Assembly: GCA_007121555.1 (NCBI GenBank)
Contig: SKKH01000012.1
Span: forward strand, 1-64,000
Reading direction: 5' to 3'
Length of the DNA stretch: 64,000 nt
Source of the DNA: Gemmatimonadota bacterium
Lineage (GTDB): Bacteria; Gemmatimonadota; Gemmatimonadetes; Longimicrobiales; Gaopeijiaceae
Shown in pieces: positions 62,281 through 64,000 of this stretch; positions within the stretch are counted from its first letter, which is position 1, and every line of letters starts with the position of its first letter. The position numbers and the translations under genes were made by a program. Below the pieces are notes generated by a model. It saw only the letters and a program-made list of their open reading frames with translations. It did no database searches and was not told the DNA's origin.

Positions 62281-63596
62281 GCCGGGAGGATGCGTACCTC
62301 CGCTGGAGTGCGGTGGGCGCCGGAATCGTGGTCCTCACCTTCCTCCTCCTGGGCCTCAGGGAGGTTCTGAACCCGGTCCTCCTCTTCGCGGGGCTGGTGG
62401 GGGTTCTCTACCCCCTGCGCCGCTCCGCTCTCTTTGCCGCGGTTGTGAGCTCCGCTGGAGGCCTGGTGCTCTTCTGGCTCTTCCGGGAACTCGGGTTTCT
62501 CCTGGCGCCCTTCGCCCTGGCGCTGGTGTTGGCCTACATCCTGAACCCTGCAGTGGGGTGGCTCGCCGGCCGTCGCCCCCTGGTCCGACTGTCCGGCTCG
62601 GACGGTCAGGGACGATTGGCCCGCACGGCGGCAGTGCTCCTCTTGGCGATCCCGGTCGTGGGAGGATCCACCGCGTTGCTCATCTGGGGGATTCCCTATC
62701 TGGCTCTGGAACTCACGGGAGTGGTGCGAAGGGCTCCCGAAGCACTGGAGCGGATCGCCGACTTCATGGTGGGGCTGGAGGAGCGGCTGGCCCGGATTCA
62801 ACTGCCGGGTCTGGACGGAACCGAGTGGTTGGCAAGGCTCGGAGACCTCGAGGCCGACGACGTGGTCGTCTTTCTCGAGGAGCGCAAGGAGGTGATCCAG
62901 GAGTGGGCCTGGGAAGGCCTGCTGGGAGTGGGAAGGGGGCTCGGGGCGGTGGCCTCGGTCCTCGGGTACCTGGTGCTGGCTCCGGTGCTCACCTTCTACC
63001 TGCTCCGAGACTACGACCGGCTGGTCACCGGCGTCGATGGGCTCATTCCTGCGGGCCGGGCCGGCATTCGAAGGGCCCTGAGCGAATACGACCGGCTCCT
63101 CTCGGCCTACCTGCGGGGGCAGGTCCTGGTTTCGGTCACGGTGGGGACCATGACGGCGGTGGGGCTCCTCATCGTGCAGTTCCCCTACGCCCTCTTCCTG
63201 GGCGCCGTGGTAGCCGTCTTCAACGTGGTGCCCTACCTGGGGTTGGTGCTCAGCTTGATTCCCGCCGTGGCCATCGCCCTGGCCAGCGGGGATCCGGGGA
63301 TCGCCCTCCTCAAGGTCGGGGTGGTCTACACCGTGGCCCAGTCGCTGGAGAGCGGGGTGGTGAGCCCGCGGATCGTCGGCGACTCGACGGGTCTTCACCC
63401 GGTGTGGATCCTGCTGGCCATTGCCGTGGGCGGATTCTTCTTCGGGTTTCTGGGGCTCCTCATCGCCGTCCCGGCCGCCGTGGGGATCAAGCTCCTTCTG
63501 GGCACGGCGTTGACCCGATATCGGGACTCGGAGTTCTTCCGGGCGGACGGGGGGGAGGCGGACCCCGCGAGGATCGGGAGCGGAGAGGAGGGGTAG
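62277..63596 (+). CDS. AI-2E family transporter (PerM/YhhT-like)
   Basis: 439 aa from GTG 62277, coupled to the Nudix gene. About eight membrane helices, with the family features GLVGVLYPLRRSALFAAVV, LVLAYILNPAVGWLAGRRP, LAPVLTFYLLRDYDR, and VFNVVPYLGLVLSLIPAVAI plus ESGVVSPRIVGDSTGLHPVW. Members export autoinducer-2 or act as ion/solute transporters; the substrate is not established. Confidence 0.9.
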   Translation: MSREDAYLRWSAVGAGIVVLTFLLLGLREVLNPVLLFAGLVGVLYPLRRSALFAAVVSSAGGLVLFWLFRELGFLLAPFALALVLAYILNPAVGWLAGRRPLVRLSGSDGQGRLARTAAVLLLAIPVVGGSTALLIWGIPYLALELTGVVRRAPEALERIADFMVGLEERLARIQLPGLDGTEWLARLGDLEADDVVVFLEERKEVIQEWAWEGLLGVGRGLGAVASVLGYLVLAPVLTFYLLRDYDRLVTGVDGLIPAGRAGIRRALSEYDRLLSAYLRGQVLVSVTVGTMTAVGLLIVQFPYALFLGAVVAVFNVVPYLGLVLSLIPAVAIALASGDPGIALLKVGVVYTVAQSLESGVVSPRIVGDSTGLHPVWILLAIAVGGFFFGFLGLLIAVPAAVGIKLLLGTALTRYRDSEFFRADGGEADPARIGSGEEG

Positions 63597-63637
63597 CCGA
63601 AATCGACCGCTCCGGCGACCGTTCCCGGGGGCGGTAG

Positions 63638-64000
<363 letters not shown>

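Overview
The window is a GC-rich, densely packed bacterial chromosome segment. It has a Gram-negative envelope (several signal-peptide beta-barrel candidates, a lipid-transport MlaE/F/D set, many lipoproteins). The clade II (Sec-type) nitrous oxide reductase operon, the abundance of exported M14/M28/M24 peptidases, the FecI/FecR-type regulators, DUF3179 proteins and a stand-alone type III polyketide synthase fit a member of Gemmatimonadota or a neighbouring phylum. That placement is inference from gene content; no rRNA or other phylogenetic marker was read. I saw no tRNA, rRNA, CRISPR array, phage or transposase gene.

Layout. 1-5.6 kb: ECF sigma factor/FecR pair, a CIA30-like protein and a large exported M14 peptidase. 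5.8-9.2 kb: an energy-coupling-factor (ECF) vitamin or metal uptake operon (fused double ATPase, EcfT, S component). 9.4-12.4 kb: small housekeeping or unknown genes. 12.4-19.9 kb: a redox/thiol-flavoured cluster (zinc anti-sigma and sigma factor, two DoxX-like proteins, AhpD-like peroxidase, a vicinal-cysteine membrane protein, two divergent DUF3179 proteins, an outer-membrane channel candidate, DsrE). 20-26.8 kb: type III PKS, beta-propeller lipoprotein, pruA, M28 peptidase. 27-36 kb: aminopeptidase P, DUF3810 protein, haem genes (protoporphyrinogen oxidase, hemH, hemE), thyX and a methyltransferase. 36.4-37.7 kb: an Ig-like (Big_2) lipoprotein with a poly-acidic tail.

38-45.4 kb, minus strand, is a complete nos operon read as cytochrome c, nosZ, membrane/NosL-like fusion, nosL, nosD, nosF, nosY, for reducing N2O to N2. 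It is preceded by a histidine kinase and, divergently, by a PAS kinase/NarL-type regulator pair. Two near-identical 20-bp palindromic sites lie upstream of the two transcription units and may be operators. 48.6-64 kb: envelope and housekeeping genes (LapA-like, SRPBCC, mtgA), a radical SAM/metallophosphoesterase-like pair in which the phosphoesterase has lost its first metal motif, a sodium:solute symporter, rho, a site-2 protease, MlaE/F/D, Nudix, an AI-2E-type permease, and the start of a ferredoxin-NADP reductase-like gene cut by the window end.

The most notable non-coding observation is a pair of related palindromic elements (12685-12771 and 37791-37955). They share arms and flanking core, and one carries about 76 bp of extra internal sequence. 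They look like a non-autonomous mobile or REPIN/MITE-type family. The best candidates for undescribed biology are this element, the radical SAM/degenerate phosphoesterase pair, the DUF3179 redox cluster, and the nos accessory fusion with its putative operators.
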